A DNA stretch of 5,321 bases from Hydrogenovibrio sp049975065 (GCA_049975065.1 JBNGDN010000112.1); one strand, 5' to 3'. Numbered from the stretch's first letter, positions 1 through 4,658 are shown. Numbers and translations are program-made. Notes: generated from the letters alone by a model not told the origin.

Positions 1-20
1 ACCGATTCTAAATCGGTTTT
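1..20 (+). terminator. Rho-independent terminator-like hairpin at the window edge
   Basis: A perfect 7-bp stem (ACCGATT at 1-7, AATCGGT at 11-17) closes a 3-nt loop and runs into TTTT (17-20). This is the shape of an intrinsic terminator for a plus-strand gene lying left of the window. Read on the other strand, the same hairpin lies just downstream of the small minus-strand gene ending at 47 and is preceded by AAAA, so it may terminate both ways. The sequence left of base 1 is not visible, so the stem may be longer. Confidence 0.6.
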
Positions 21-46
21 ATCACTGACCCTTATCGCAAAGGATC

Positions 47-304
47 TTATTTAAACGCATAGGTTTCATAGACGGGGCCGTAAACCCGATTTTTATCGGC
101 ACAGGCATCCCAAGACCAACATTTCATGTCATTTTGATACACTTCCTGGTACAGCACCTCAGACGCGGCCTGAGTGTGCTTCTGCTCGGCCATCTTCTCG
201 ATCACCTGTTCGTCACCGTCAAACGCCCAAGTGTCTTCCGCCATCGCCGCCGGGGCACTCAACACACTGGCCGATACCAACCCTGTTAAAATCAAAGTCT
301 TCAT
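47..304 (-). CDS. Small exported two-cysteine protein of unknown function
   Basis: I do not recognise this 85-residue protein. It starts MKTLILTGL, has a short hydrophobic core and an Ala-rich stretch ending in AMA, then ED. This is a clear Sec signal peptide with likely cleavage after residue 22, leaving about 63 residues in the periplasm or outside. The mature part is polar, begins with an acidic stretch and has a central helix-like region. Near the C-terminus is a motif with two cysteines four residues apart inside a tryptophan-rich context (CWSWDAC), which could form a disulfide or bind a ligand. It ends in a Tyr-rich tail. The start is chosen because GGAGG at 312-316 sits 7 nt before this ATG; a TTG two codons upstream would lie only 1 nt from it. 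It appears to be a single-gene unit, ending near the hairpin at 1-20. Function is unknown; exported small protein is the firm part. Confidence 0.72.
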   Translation of the reverse strand: MKTLILTGLVSASVLSAPAAMAEDTWAFDGDEQVIEKMAEQKHTQAASEVLYQEVYQNDMKCWSWDACADKNRVYGPVYETYAFK

Positions 305-311
305 ACTCAAA

Positions 312-316
312 CCTCC
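312..316 (-). promoter_or_regulatory. Ribosome binding site that fixes the start at 304
   Basis: Minus-strand GGAGG lies 7 nt upstream of the ATG at 304. The alternative TTG at 310 would leave a 1-nt spacer, which is too short. The site therefore decides the start codon. Confidence 0.75.
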
Positions 317-508
317 GTTTTGGTTGTTTTAACCCGAAAAATTCATAAATTAGACACCATCTCGCTTGCCCCTTGATTCCACAAGCCATATTTTCTCAGT
401 CGGTCGTAATCGTGGATACGACACTTCTTCGAAAATTTCCTTGTGAAAACAATGTTCTGCGCGATTTTGGCGCAAATTTATGAAATTTCCGAGTTAACCC
501 GAATATTT

Positions 509-525
509 CAAAAATGTCATTTTTG
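509..525. repeat. 17-bp odd palindrome (8-1-8)
   Basis: CAAAAATG and CATTTTTG are perfect inverted halves around a single T at 517. The 8-1-8 geometry is typical of a dimeric repressor site, but no regulator can be named from the sequence. Confidence 0.5.
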
Positions 526-557
526 TTACAAGTATTTATTATATCCCCATAAAAATT

Positions 558-569
558 TCTAATATTAGA
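558..569. repeat. 12-bp perfect palindrome
   Basis: TCTAATATTAGA is fully self-complementary and centred at 563.5. Being A/T-rich it could arise by chance, but its centre lies 46.5 bp from that of the palindrome at 509-525 and 46 bp from that of the palindrome at 603-616. Confidence 0.45.
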
Positions 570-602
570 GTTTACTTATTTATTTTCAAGACGCAAGTTT
601 TT

Positions 603-616
603 TTATAGGCCTATAA
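603..616. repeat. 14-bp perfect palindrome with a repeated half-site
   Basis: TTATAGGCCTATAA is fully self-complementary. The half TTTATAGG (602-609) recurs 20 bp downstream at 622-629, so three copies of the half-site lie within 28 bp on nearly the same DNA face. This suggests a protein-binding site. The right arm also contains TATAAT (612-617), but I found no matching -35. Confidence 0.45.
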
Positions 617-664
617 TAAAATTTATAGGGCAAGCTACCCCAAACAAGGATGGCAGGGGAATTT

Positions 665-692
665 GCTTCTGTTTTAAGAGAGAAGCGTTTTT
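665..692 (+). terminator. Weak terminator-like hairpin
   Basis: GCTTCT (665-670) and AGAAGC (681-686) form a 6-bp stem with a 10-nt loop, followed by G and five T (688-692). It has the outline of a weak intrinsic terminator, yet no plus-strand gene precedes it. It could end a short untranslated transcript or be incidental. Confidence 0.25.
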
Positions 693-719
693 CTAAAAAG
701 ATCTTTTAAAGAGTATAAT
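690..719 (+). promoter_or_regulatory. Sigma-70 type promoter of the toxin-antitoxin operon
   Basis: A perfect -10 hexamer TATAAT lies at 714-719, 62 bp upstream of the antitoxin start. The -35 is weak: the best candidates are TTTCTA at 690-695 (18-bp spacer) or TTCTAA at 691-696 (17-bp spacer). The expected transcript would start near 726 with a leader of about 55 nt. Confidence 0.5.
696..707. promoter_or_regulatory. Palindrome in the toxin-antitoxin promoter spacer, candidate operator
   Basis: AAAAGATCTTTT is a perfect 12-bp palindrome ending 6 bp before the -10 box TATAAT at 714-719, so it lies in the -35/-10 spacer. Type II antitoxins of this family repress their own promoter by binding palindromes in just this place. 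Assignment as the operator is inference. Confidence 0.45.
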
Positions 720-781
720 AAAAGACCCAATAGAAGGTCATTACAGGCTTTTACCCCACTCATGTTTTAAAGGTAGCGATT

Positions 782-1039
782 ATGACGACTCTGACACACC
801 CCATTTTGGCCGATTTGAGTGCTGGCATCTCTGAACTCAAAAAAAACCCCATGGCGGTTCTCTCTCAAGCGGAAGGGGCGCCCGTTGCAATTCTAAATCG
901 CAATCAACCCGTTTTTTATGCGGTTCCTGCCGATGTCTATGAAGCTATTCTGGAACGACTGGATGACATGGCTTTGATGGAAATCGTCAAGCAGCGCCAA
1001 AAACAGGCAGAGATTGAGGTGACTTTGGATGAGCTATAA
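782..1039 (+). CDS. Type II antitoxin, Phd/YefM-type N-terminus with RelB-like C-terminus
   Basis: This 85-residue protein is the antitoxin of a two-gene type II toxin-antitoxin operon. Residues 1 to about 58 match the Phd/YefM fold: an N-terminal strand and helix, the VAILNRNQPVFYAVP segment (residues 35-49) typical of the dimer core, and a following helix. That part should form the DNA-binding dimer that represses the operon. From residue 66 the sequence EIVKQRQ...VTLDEL closely resembles the end of E. coli RelB, the part that wraps the RelE toxin; the final TLDEL is identical to that RelB from memory. The start is supported by AAAGG at 769-773 with an 8-nt spacer. The stop overlaps the toxin gene by 11 bp, implying translational coupling. 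Neutralisation of the downstream toxin is inferred from family and position. Confidence 0.9.
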   Translation: MTTLTHPILADLSAGISELKKNPMAVLSQAEGAPVAILNRNQPVFYAVPADVYEAILERLDDMALMEIVKQRQKQAEIEVTLDEL

Positions 1040-1313
1040 ACTCGTCTTTAAAGAACAGGCGCTCAAAGAATGGCGGAAGCTGGATACCACCCTTCAAGTT
1101 CAGTTTAAAAAGAAACTACAAGAGCGACTGATTGAGCCTTGTGTCGAAAGTGCAAAACTCAAAGGGTTAGAAGATTGTTATAAAATTAAATTAAGAAGCG
1201 CGGGTTATCGACTGGTGTATCAAGTCAGAGAAGAGGCTTTAATCGTTTCCGTGATCGCAATTGGCAAACGCGATCGTAATCACGTTTACCAATCGGCATC
1301 CGATCGACTTTGA
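1029..1313 (+). CDS. relE: RelE family ribosome-dependent mRNA endonuclease toxin
   Basis: This 94-residue protein is a full-length RelE toxin. In the family, it enters the ribosomal A site and cuts mRNA, stopping translation in stressed cells when the antitoxin is degraded. The match to E. coli RelE, from memory, is strong throughout: ALKEWRKL near residues 11-18, CYKIKLRS at 50-57, GYRLVYQV at 59-66 and GKR near 79-81. The residues known to drive cleavage in E. coli (Lys52, Lys54, Arg61, Arg81, Tyr87) are all present at the same numbers, so it should be active. It starts inside the last codons of the antitoxin gene (ATG at 1029, antitoxin stop at 1037-1039) with no strong binding site of its own, as expected for coupled translation. 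It ends 17 bp before the convergent TRAP gene, with no terminator visible between them. Confidence 0.95.
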   Translation: MSYKLVFKEQALKEWRKLDTTLQVQFKKKLQERLIEPCVESAKLKGLEDCYKIKLRSAGYRLVYQVREEALIVSVIAIGKRDRNHVYQSASDRL

Positions 1314-1330
1314 CCTAGCCCGACAAGAAG

Positions 1331-2440
1331 CTAAAGGTTACGCGCTTGCAGAAAGGATAACTCTGAGACATTCGTCCATTTTGAAACCTGCGCTCTGAAG
1401 GCCTTTTGCGACGCCCAGACTTTGGCAGACAAAGGGTCTTTCGCAGCGGTTTCTTCAATCACTTCCGCCGACAGTTTTTTCAATTCTTTCAATACCGAAT
1501 CCGGGAAAAAGCGCAGTTCGACCTGGTGCTTATCCACCAGCGTCTGCAACGCCTGCTGATTGCGTGCCGTGTATTCGGAGAGCATTTCCAGATTCACCAC
1601 CTTCATGGCATTGCGCACAATACTTTGCAGGTCATCCGGCAAAGCATTAAAGGCTTTTTCGTTAATCATGCACTCCATGGTGGTGCCCGGCTCGTGCCAA
1701 CCGGGTGCATAGTAATATTTCGCCACGCGATAGAGGCCGAACGCCAAATCATTATACGGTCCGACCCACTCGGTGGCGTCGAGCGCCCCGCTTTCCATCG
1801 CGGGGAAAATATCCCCACCGGGCATGGAAACGGGGATGCCTCCGGCTTTTTGCAGCACTTCACCGCCCAGCCCCGGCATCCGCATTTTCAGGCCTTTTAA
1901 GTCGGCCACGGAGTTAATCTCCTTATTAAACCAGCCGCCCATCTGCGGGCCGGAATTGCCCGCCGGATTCGGAATCAAACCAAATGGCTTATAGGCTTCT
2001 TCCCACAGCTCCAGCCCGCCGCCATTATAAAGCCAGGCATTCATTTCATCCGGCGTCAATCCGAAGGGCACCGAGGAGAAAAACACCGAGGAAGGAATCT
2101 TGCCTTTCCAGTAATAAGCCCCGGCATGCCCCAGTTCGGCATTGCCGCGCGACACCGCATCAAACACTTCAAACGCCCCGACCATTTCGCCCGCACCAAA
2201 CACTTTCACCTGAATGCGCCCACCGGACATTTGATTAATCAGCTCCGCCAACCGATTGGCACCGGTGCCCAGGCCTGGGAAATTCTTAGGCCAGGTGGTG
2301 ACCATTTTCCAATGCACGGTTTCCATCGGCGTCGCCGCGGCACCGGACGCCTGAGCGTGTTCCTCTTTTTGCCCACAGGCCGTCATGGCCGTTGCGGCGG
2401 TGGCACCGGCAATGGCCCCGATAAAATCACGTCTTTTCAT
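1331..2440 (-). CDS. dctP: TRAP transporter substrate-binding protein, TakP-like, Tat-exported (possible lipoprotein)
   Basis: This 369-residue protein is the extracytoplasmic binding subunit of a tripartite (TRAP) carboxylate transporter. The N-terminus MKRRDFIG is a twin-arginine signal, followed by a weak hydrophobic Ala/Thr-rich core and MTAC at residues 19-22, which may be a lipobox anchoring the protein to a membrane. Mature features follow the TakP type: GAGEMVGAFEVFDAV (82-96), YYWKGK (109-114), QMGGWF (166-171), KMRM (185-188), DATEWVGPY (221-229) and PGWHEPG (246-252). In TakP, as I recall, the corresponding Gln, Arg, Glu-Trp and Glu residues hold a 2-oxo acid and sodium; here they are Gln166, Arg187, Glu224-Trp225 and Glu250, suggesting a monocarboxylate or 2-oxo acid ligand. 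The start is set by AGGGA at 2448-2452, 7 nt before the ATG. No dctQ or dctM is in the window, so partners must lie elsewhere. Confidence 0.92.
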   Translation of the reverse strand: MKRRDFIGAIAGATAATAMTACGQKEEHAQASGAAATPMETVHWKMVTTWPKNFPGLGTGANRLAELINQMSGGRIQVKVFGAGEMVGAFEVFDAVSRGNAELGHAGAYYWKGKIPSSVFFSSVPFGLTPDEMNAWLYNGGGLELWEEAYKPFGLIPNPAGNSGPQMGGWFNKEINSVADLKGLKMRMPGLGGEVLQKAGGIPVSMPGGDIFPAMESGALDATEWVGPYNDLAFGLYRVAKYYYAPGWHEPGTTMECMINEKAFNALPDDLQSIVRNAMKVVNLEMLSEYTARNQQALQTLVDKHQVELRFFPDSVLKELKKLSAEVIEETAAKDPLSAKVWASQKAFRAQVSKWTNVSELSFLQARNL

Positions 2441-2447
2441 AATTTTG

Positions 2448-2452
2448 TCCCT
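2448..2452 (-). promoter_or_regulatory. Ribosome binding site that fixes the start at 2440
   Basis: Minus-strand AGGGA stands 7 nt before the ATG at 2440. This start puts the twin-arginine pair at residues 3-4, as expected for a Tat signal. The in-frame ATG and TTG codons at 2464 and 2467 have no such site. Confidence 0.75.
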
Positions 2453-2501
2453 ATTCCGTTCCATCAAATACGTTTAAACGCTATTTTGCCACTTTTTCAG
2501 T

Positions 2502-2532
2502 GCGGTATTCCAGCTAATTTAAGCGGTATTCC
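2502..2532. repeat. Two 10-bp direct repeats phased at 21 bp, upstream of the TRAP gene
   Basis: GCGGTATTCC occurs at 2502-2511 and again at 2523-2532, exactly 21 bp (two helical turns) apart. On the minus strand this reads GGAATACCGC twice, ending 61 bp before the TRAP gene start at 2440. A related ACGGAATA lies at 2452-2459. Same-face direct repeats upstream of a promoter are typical of activator or response-regulator binding sites; the regulator is not identifiable here. Confidence 0.55.
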
Positions 2533-2569
2533 GTTCTCGGGCAAAAGAAGACATTCACTGATAATTGAG

Positions 2570-2599
2570 CCGAGTTCACCCGAATTCGCCCGAATTCAC
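2570..2599. repeat. Three tandem 10-bp repeats
   Basis: Three adjoining units share the pattern CCGARTTCRC: CCGAGTTCAC (2570-2579), CCGAATTCGC (2580-2589) and CCGAATTCAC (2590-2599). The last runs straight into CCAGGCCTAG (2599-2608). The array lies in the divergent gap between the TRAP and HopJ genes and may be a cooperative binding site or slippage product. Confidence 0.6.
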
Positions 2600-2629
2600 C
2601 AGGCCTAGTCAAACCCCTTTCTCGCGCCC

Positions 2630-2641
2630 CTTACCGGTAAG
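2630..2641. repeat. 12-bp perfect palindrome upstream of the HopJ gene
   Basis: CTTACCGGTAAG is fully self-complementary. GCGC tetramers flank it nearby (2624-2627 and 2641-2644). It lies about 95 bp before the HopJ-family start and could be an operator. A loose -10-like TAAAAT follows at 2689-2694, with no good -35. Confidence 0.4.
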
Positions 2642-2735
2642 CGCCACAAAAAACCACTCAGCAAGCCAAAGTCGCTGCCAAAAACGGGTAAAATTCGGGT
2701 TCTTAACAAGGACGCAAAACAAAGGAAGCCAAACA

Positions 2736-3089
2736 ATGACCCCAGCCGAATTAGTGACCCAGTTATCGCAGGGCGCCGTTGCATTTCAAGACGTGATGCA
2801 GGTGATTGACGCCCACTATGATTTCACCCCCACCCGGTTTCAGAACGGCAACCAGATCAATGAGGCCGATACCAATAACGGCTCTTGCAAAATTTTTGCC
2901 TTTGCCAAACTCAATGGGTTGGATGAACAGGCAACGTTAAATGCCTTTGGGGATTTTTACACTCAGGATGTCCTGAAGCACCCTGACGGAAAGGATCATG
3001 CCAATATTCGCAATTTCATGCAAAGCGGCTGGGGCGGCATCGCCTTTGCGGATAGCCCCTTGCACGACAAGATACAGCAAAGGGCTTAA
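2736..3089 (+). CDS. HopJ type III effector family protein (likely a housekeeping homologue)
   Basis: The 117-residue product matches the HopJ family along its whole length. Its hallmark segments are VIDAHYDFTPT (23-33), NEADTNNGSCKIFAFAKL (42-59), the FGDFYTQDVLKHPDG stretch (71-85) and NIRNFMQSGWGGIAF (90-104). The family takes its name from a Pseudomonas syringae type III effector, but many free-living bacteria without that secretion system carry a single chromosomal copy; its biochemical role is not known to me. No signal peptide or membrane segment is visible, so it is probably cytosolic. The start at 2736 is chosen because AAAGGAAG (2721-2728) precedes it and family similarity begins there; the reading frame is open further upstream to 2565, but that part is repeat-derived. 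No secretion genes or chaperone are nearby. It converges on the next gene, with overlapping stop codons. Confidence 0.9.
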   Translation: MTPAELVTQLSQGAVAFQDVMQVIDAHYDFTPTRFQNGNQINEADTNNGSCKIFAFAKLNGLDEQATLNAFGDFYTQDVLKHPDGKDHANIRNFMQSGWGGIAFADSPLHDKIQQRA

Positions 3090-3478
3090 ATAGCCGCCAA
3101 AGCGGCATCGTCACAGCCATCCGCGGCTTCTTCGGCACAGCGTTTGGCCTCATAAATCCCCTGTAACTGCTTCTTTTCCTGAGGCAGGATGCTGTCAATA
3201 CGCAACCCGTAAACAAACTCACCGTTCAAATCATGCAGCTCCGTCACTTGCAGCGTGCAGAGGTAAATCGTCAAGCCATCGATTTGAATGTGGCAGTCTT
3301 TCAACTTTTGTCGATGCTTGTAGTGAAACGCCTCGGTGCCCTGATTCGGGCAGAAAACCACCAAGCCCTCAGGGCTTAAAGCGCGACCCTTGAGCACCTC
3401 ATCACCATGATGAAAACTGAAAAGCGTAGCCACCGAAGTGGCAATCAGGTTATCCTCGTCTGAAACACCGTAAAACAT
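3086..3478 (-). CDS. Hypothetical cytosolic protein, possible degenerate PilZ-like domain
   Basis: I do not firmly recognise this 130-residue protein. No signal peptide or membrane segment is visible. The order of strands hints at a PilZ-type beta barrel: KGRALSPEGLVVF (30-42) resembles the strand carrying the [DN]xSxxG motif, but with Ala instead of Asp/Asn, and LQVTEL...FVYGLRIDSILPQEKKQLQ (76-106) resembles the closing strands and helix. The RxxxR motif that grips cyclic di-GMP is absent, so if the fold is right the protein probably does not bind the nucleotide in the usual way. The tail is Ala/Cys/acidic. The start is supported by AAAGG (3486-3490) with a 7-nt spacer. The gene is alone in its orientation, preceded by a hairpin (3492-3510) and a candidate Fur box (3565-3583). 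The coding call is firm; the fold is tentative. Confidence 0.72.
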   Translation of the reverse strand: MFYGVSDEDNLIATSVATLFSFHHGDEVLKGRALSPEGLVVFCPNQGTEAFHYKHRQKLKDCHIQIDGLTIYLCTLQVTELHDLNGEFVYGLRIDSILPQEKKQLQGIYEAKRCAEEAADGCDDAALAAI

Positions 3479-3491
3479 AGTCCTGCCTTTG

Positions 3492-3510
3492 GCTGGGCAC
3501 AGGACCCAGC
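3492..3510 (-). promoter_or_regulatory. Hairpin in the 5' leader, touching the ribosome binding site
   Basis: GCTGGG and CCCAGC (3492-3497 and 3505-3510) form a G/C-rich 6-bp stem with a 7-nt loop. On the minus-strand transcript it ends 1 nt before the AAAGG of the gene starting at 3478. It could modulate ribosome access or, as DNA, be a repressor site. It has no T-run, so it is not an ordinary terminator. Confidence 0.45.
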
Positions 3511-3564
3511 TTAAATATTGGAAGGGGTTCGAGCGCGAAATCAGCGCAAAAACCCGTAACCTTT

Positions 3565-3583
3565 CTTAATGATAATCAATTTT
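3565..3583. promoter_or_regulatory. Candidate Fur box
   Basis: The 19 bases match the classical Fur consensus GATAATGATAATCATTATC at 14 positions, with the central AATGATAATCA intact; the right half is weak. The site lies 87 bp upstream of the PilZ-like gene and 128 bp upstream of cbpA. It would imply iron repression of one of them, more likely the minus-strand gene, since cbpA has its own heat-shock promoter downstream of the site. Confidence 0.4.
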
Positions 3584-3641
3584 TGCGTTACTTCCAAGTC
3601 ACGTCAGTCAATTTTATGGTGAACAAATCGTTCATCTTCAC

Positions 3642-3667
3642 CTTGAAAAGCCCCAACACATCCCCAT
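3642..3667 (+). promoter_or_regulatory. Sigma-32 heat-shock promoter of cbpA
   Basis: CTTGAA at 3642-3647 (within CACCTTGAAAA) and CCCCAT at 3662-3667 (followed by TAA) are separated by 14 bp. Both hexamers match the known gammaproteobacterial sigma-32 (RpoH) consensus CCCTTGAA / CCCCATxTA, with a spacer in the normal 13-15 range. Transcription would start near 3675, about 35 nt before the cbpA ATG. An inverted repeat, GGTGAA (3618-3623) and TTCACC (3637-3642), overlaps the -35 and may be a further control site. Confidence 0.82.
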
Positions 3668-3710
3668 TAATCAGCCTATTAAAGCGAATTAAGACGAATT
3701 AGGAAAAAAT

Positions 3711-4658
3711 ATGGAATATAAGGACTATTACCAAATACTCGGCGTGGAACGCGATGCCGCGGAAGCGGACATCAAAAAAGCCTATCGCAAACTGGCCGCC
3801 AAGCACCACCCGGACAAGCCCAGCGGGGACGAAACCAAGTTCAAAGAAATCAACGAAGCCTACGAAGTGCTGGGCGATGCGGAAAAGCGGCGCATGTATG
3901 ATCAGCTCGGTGCCAACTATCACAATGGGCAGAATTTCCAACCCCCGCCTGGGTTCGAAGGCATGTTTGGCGGCGGTGGTGGCTTTGGCGGTGCCGGCGG
4001 CCAAGCCGGTGGTTTCAGCGACTTTTTTGAATCCATGTTTGGCGGCGGCTTCGGTGGTCAAGGCGGTTTTAGCCAACAAGGACGCCAGTTTCAGCAAAAA
4101 GGCGACGACCAAGTGGTGAAGGTGCTGGTGACGCTGGAAGAAGCCGTCAAGGGCGCGGAAAAGTCGTTGACCCTGCAAATGCCCAACCCCAATCAGTTCG
4201 GGCAGGTTTCGCATCAGCCCAAGCAGCTGAAAGTGAAAATTCCGGCCGGGGTCAAACAAGGTTCGCGCATTCGCCTCAGCGGTCAGGGTGCGCCCGGCTT
4301 CGGCGGCGGCCCCAATGGGGATTTGTATCTGGAAGTGGACCTGCAAAACCACCCGCTGTACAAGGTGGACGGCGACGACATTATTCTGAACCTGCCGCTC
4401 ACCCCTTGGGAAGCGGCATTGGGCACCAAAGTGGAAGTACCCACCTTAAAAGGCAAGGTGAACATGAACATTCCGGCTGGAACACAATCCGGCGCAAAAC
4501 TGCGCTTAAAAGAACGCGGGCTCGGTAAAGGCGATAAAACCGGCAACCAGTACATTCAAGTGCAGATTCACACACCGCCCGCCGAAAGTGACGACGCCAA
4601 AGCTTTTTACGAGGAAATGGCCAGCAAACTACCGTTCAACCCACGCAAACATTTCTAA
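3711..4658 (+). CDS. cbpA: CbpA, class B J-domain co-chaperone (DnaJ family)
   Basis: This 315-residue protein is a DnaJ-type co-chaperone that stimulates DnaK ATPase and delivers unfolded clients. The J domain (about residues 1-70) carries the essential HPD at 33-35. A Gly/Phe-rich linker (about 81-122) follows, with repeated GGGFGG units. Two beta-sandwich client-binding domains come next (about 132-210 and 211-290), with IPAG near 177 and 254, GPNGDLYL at 200-207 and TPWEAALGTKV at 231-241. There is no CxxCxGxG zinc finger, which separates it from DnaJ proper. The LPFNPRKHF end matches the SFDPRKDW ending of E. coli CbpA, as I recall it. The start has AGGAA (3701-3705) upstream, and the J domain begins at residue 4. 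Unlike the E. coli cbpAM operon, no cbpM follows; a hairpin element and a convergent gene do. Transcription is probably by sigma-32. The nucleoid-binding role known in E. coli is not testable here. Confidence 0.95.
   Translation: MEYKDYYQILGVERDAAEADIKKAYRKLAAKHHPDKPSGDETKFKEINEAYEVLGDAEKRRMYDQLGANYHNGQNFQPPPGFEGMFGGGGGFGGAGGQAGGFSDFFESMFGGGFGGQGGFSQQGRQFQQKGDDQVVKVLVTLEEAVKGAEKSLTLQMPNPNQFGQVSHQPKQLKVKIPAGVKQGSRIRLSGQGAPGFGGGPNGDLYLEVDLQNHPLYKVDGDDIILNLPLTPWEAALGTKVEVPTLKGKVNMNIPAGTQSGAKLRLKERGLGKGDKTGNQYIQVQIHTPPAESDDAKAFYEEMASKLPFNPRKHF

Larger units (their letters stand above)
305..781. other. A/T-rich intergenic region, no convincing gene
   Basis: This gap of nearly 480 bp lies between divergently transcribed genes. 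I see no long reading frame and no RNA gene I can name. It becomes strongly A/T-rich from about 480 onward and holds perfect inverted repeats at 509-525, 558-569, 603-616 and 696-707, a weak hairpin with a T-run at 665-692, and a consensus -10 box at 714-719. The promoter of the small exported protein must lie in its left part, but I cannot identify hexamers there with confidence. The A/T-richness and structure next to a toxin-antitoxin pair are compatible with laterally acquired DNA. Confidence 0.6.

Noticed and set aside
305..310. TTG start two codons upstream for the small exported protein
   Set aside because: It would lie 1 nt from the GGAGG; the ATG at 304 has a normal 7-nt spacer and gives a standard signal peptide.
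650..709. 19-codon reading frame beginning MAGEFASV
   Set aside because: The only AAGG touches the ATG with no spacer, and the frame overlaps the promoter elements of the antitoxin gene.
724..739. GACC/GGTC inverted pair in the antitoxin leader
   Set aside because: Four-base arms over an 8-nt gap are within chance expectation.
1406..1900. Long plus-strand reading frame opposite the TRAP gene
   Set aside because: It is rich in His, Arg and Phe, as expected for the antisense of a well-supported gene, with no binding site or family match.
2441..2467. Longer N-terminus for the TRAP binding protein (starts at 2464 or 2467)
   Set aside because: No ribosome binding site precedes them, and they would bury the twin-arginine signal behind nine or so extra residues.
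2126..2608. Plus-strand reading frame over the TRAP gene start and the divergent gap
   Set aside because: It crosses the regulatory repeats and opposes the signal peptide of a secure gene; it has no recognisable domain.
2565..2735. 57-codon upstream extension of the HopJ gene
   Set aside because: It translates the tandem repeats, has no family similarity and no binding site; the ATG at 2736 has AAAGGAAG and begins the family match.
2736..3089. Evidence of a type III secretion locus from the HopJ homologue
   Set aside because: No secretion, chaperone or other effector genes are present, and HopJ relatives are common in bacteria lacking that system.
3699..4352. 217-codon minus-strand reading frame opposite cbpA
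   Set aside because: It is the shadow of cbpA codon bias; the complementary strand encodes a complete, conserved CbpA.
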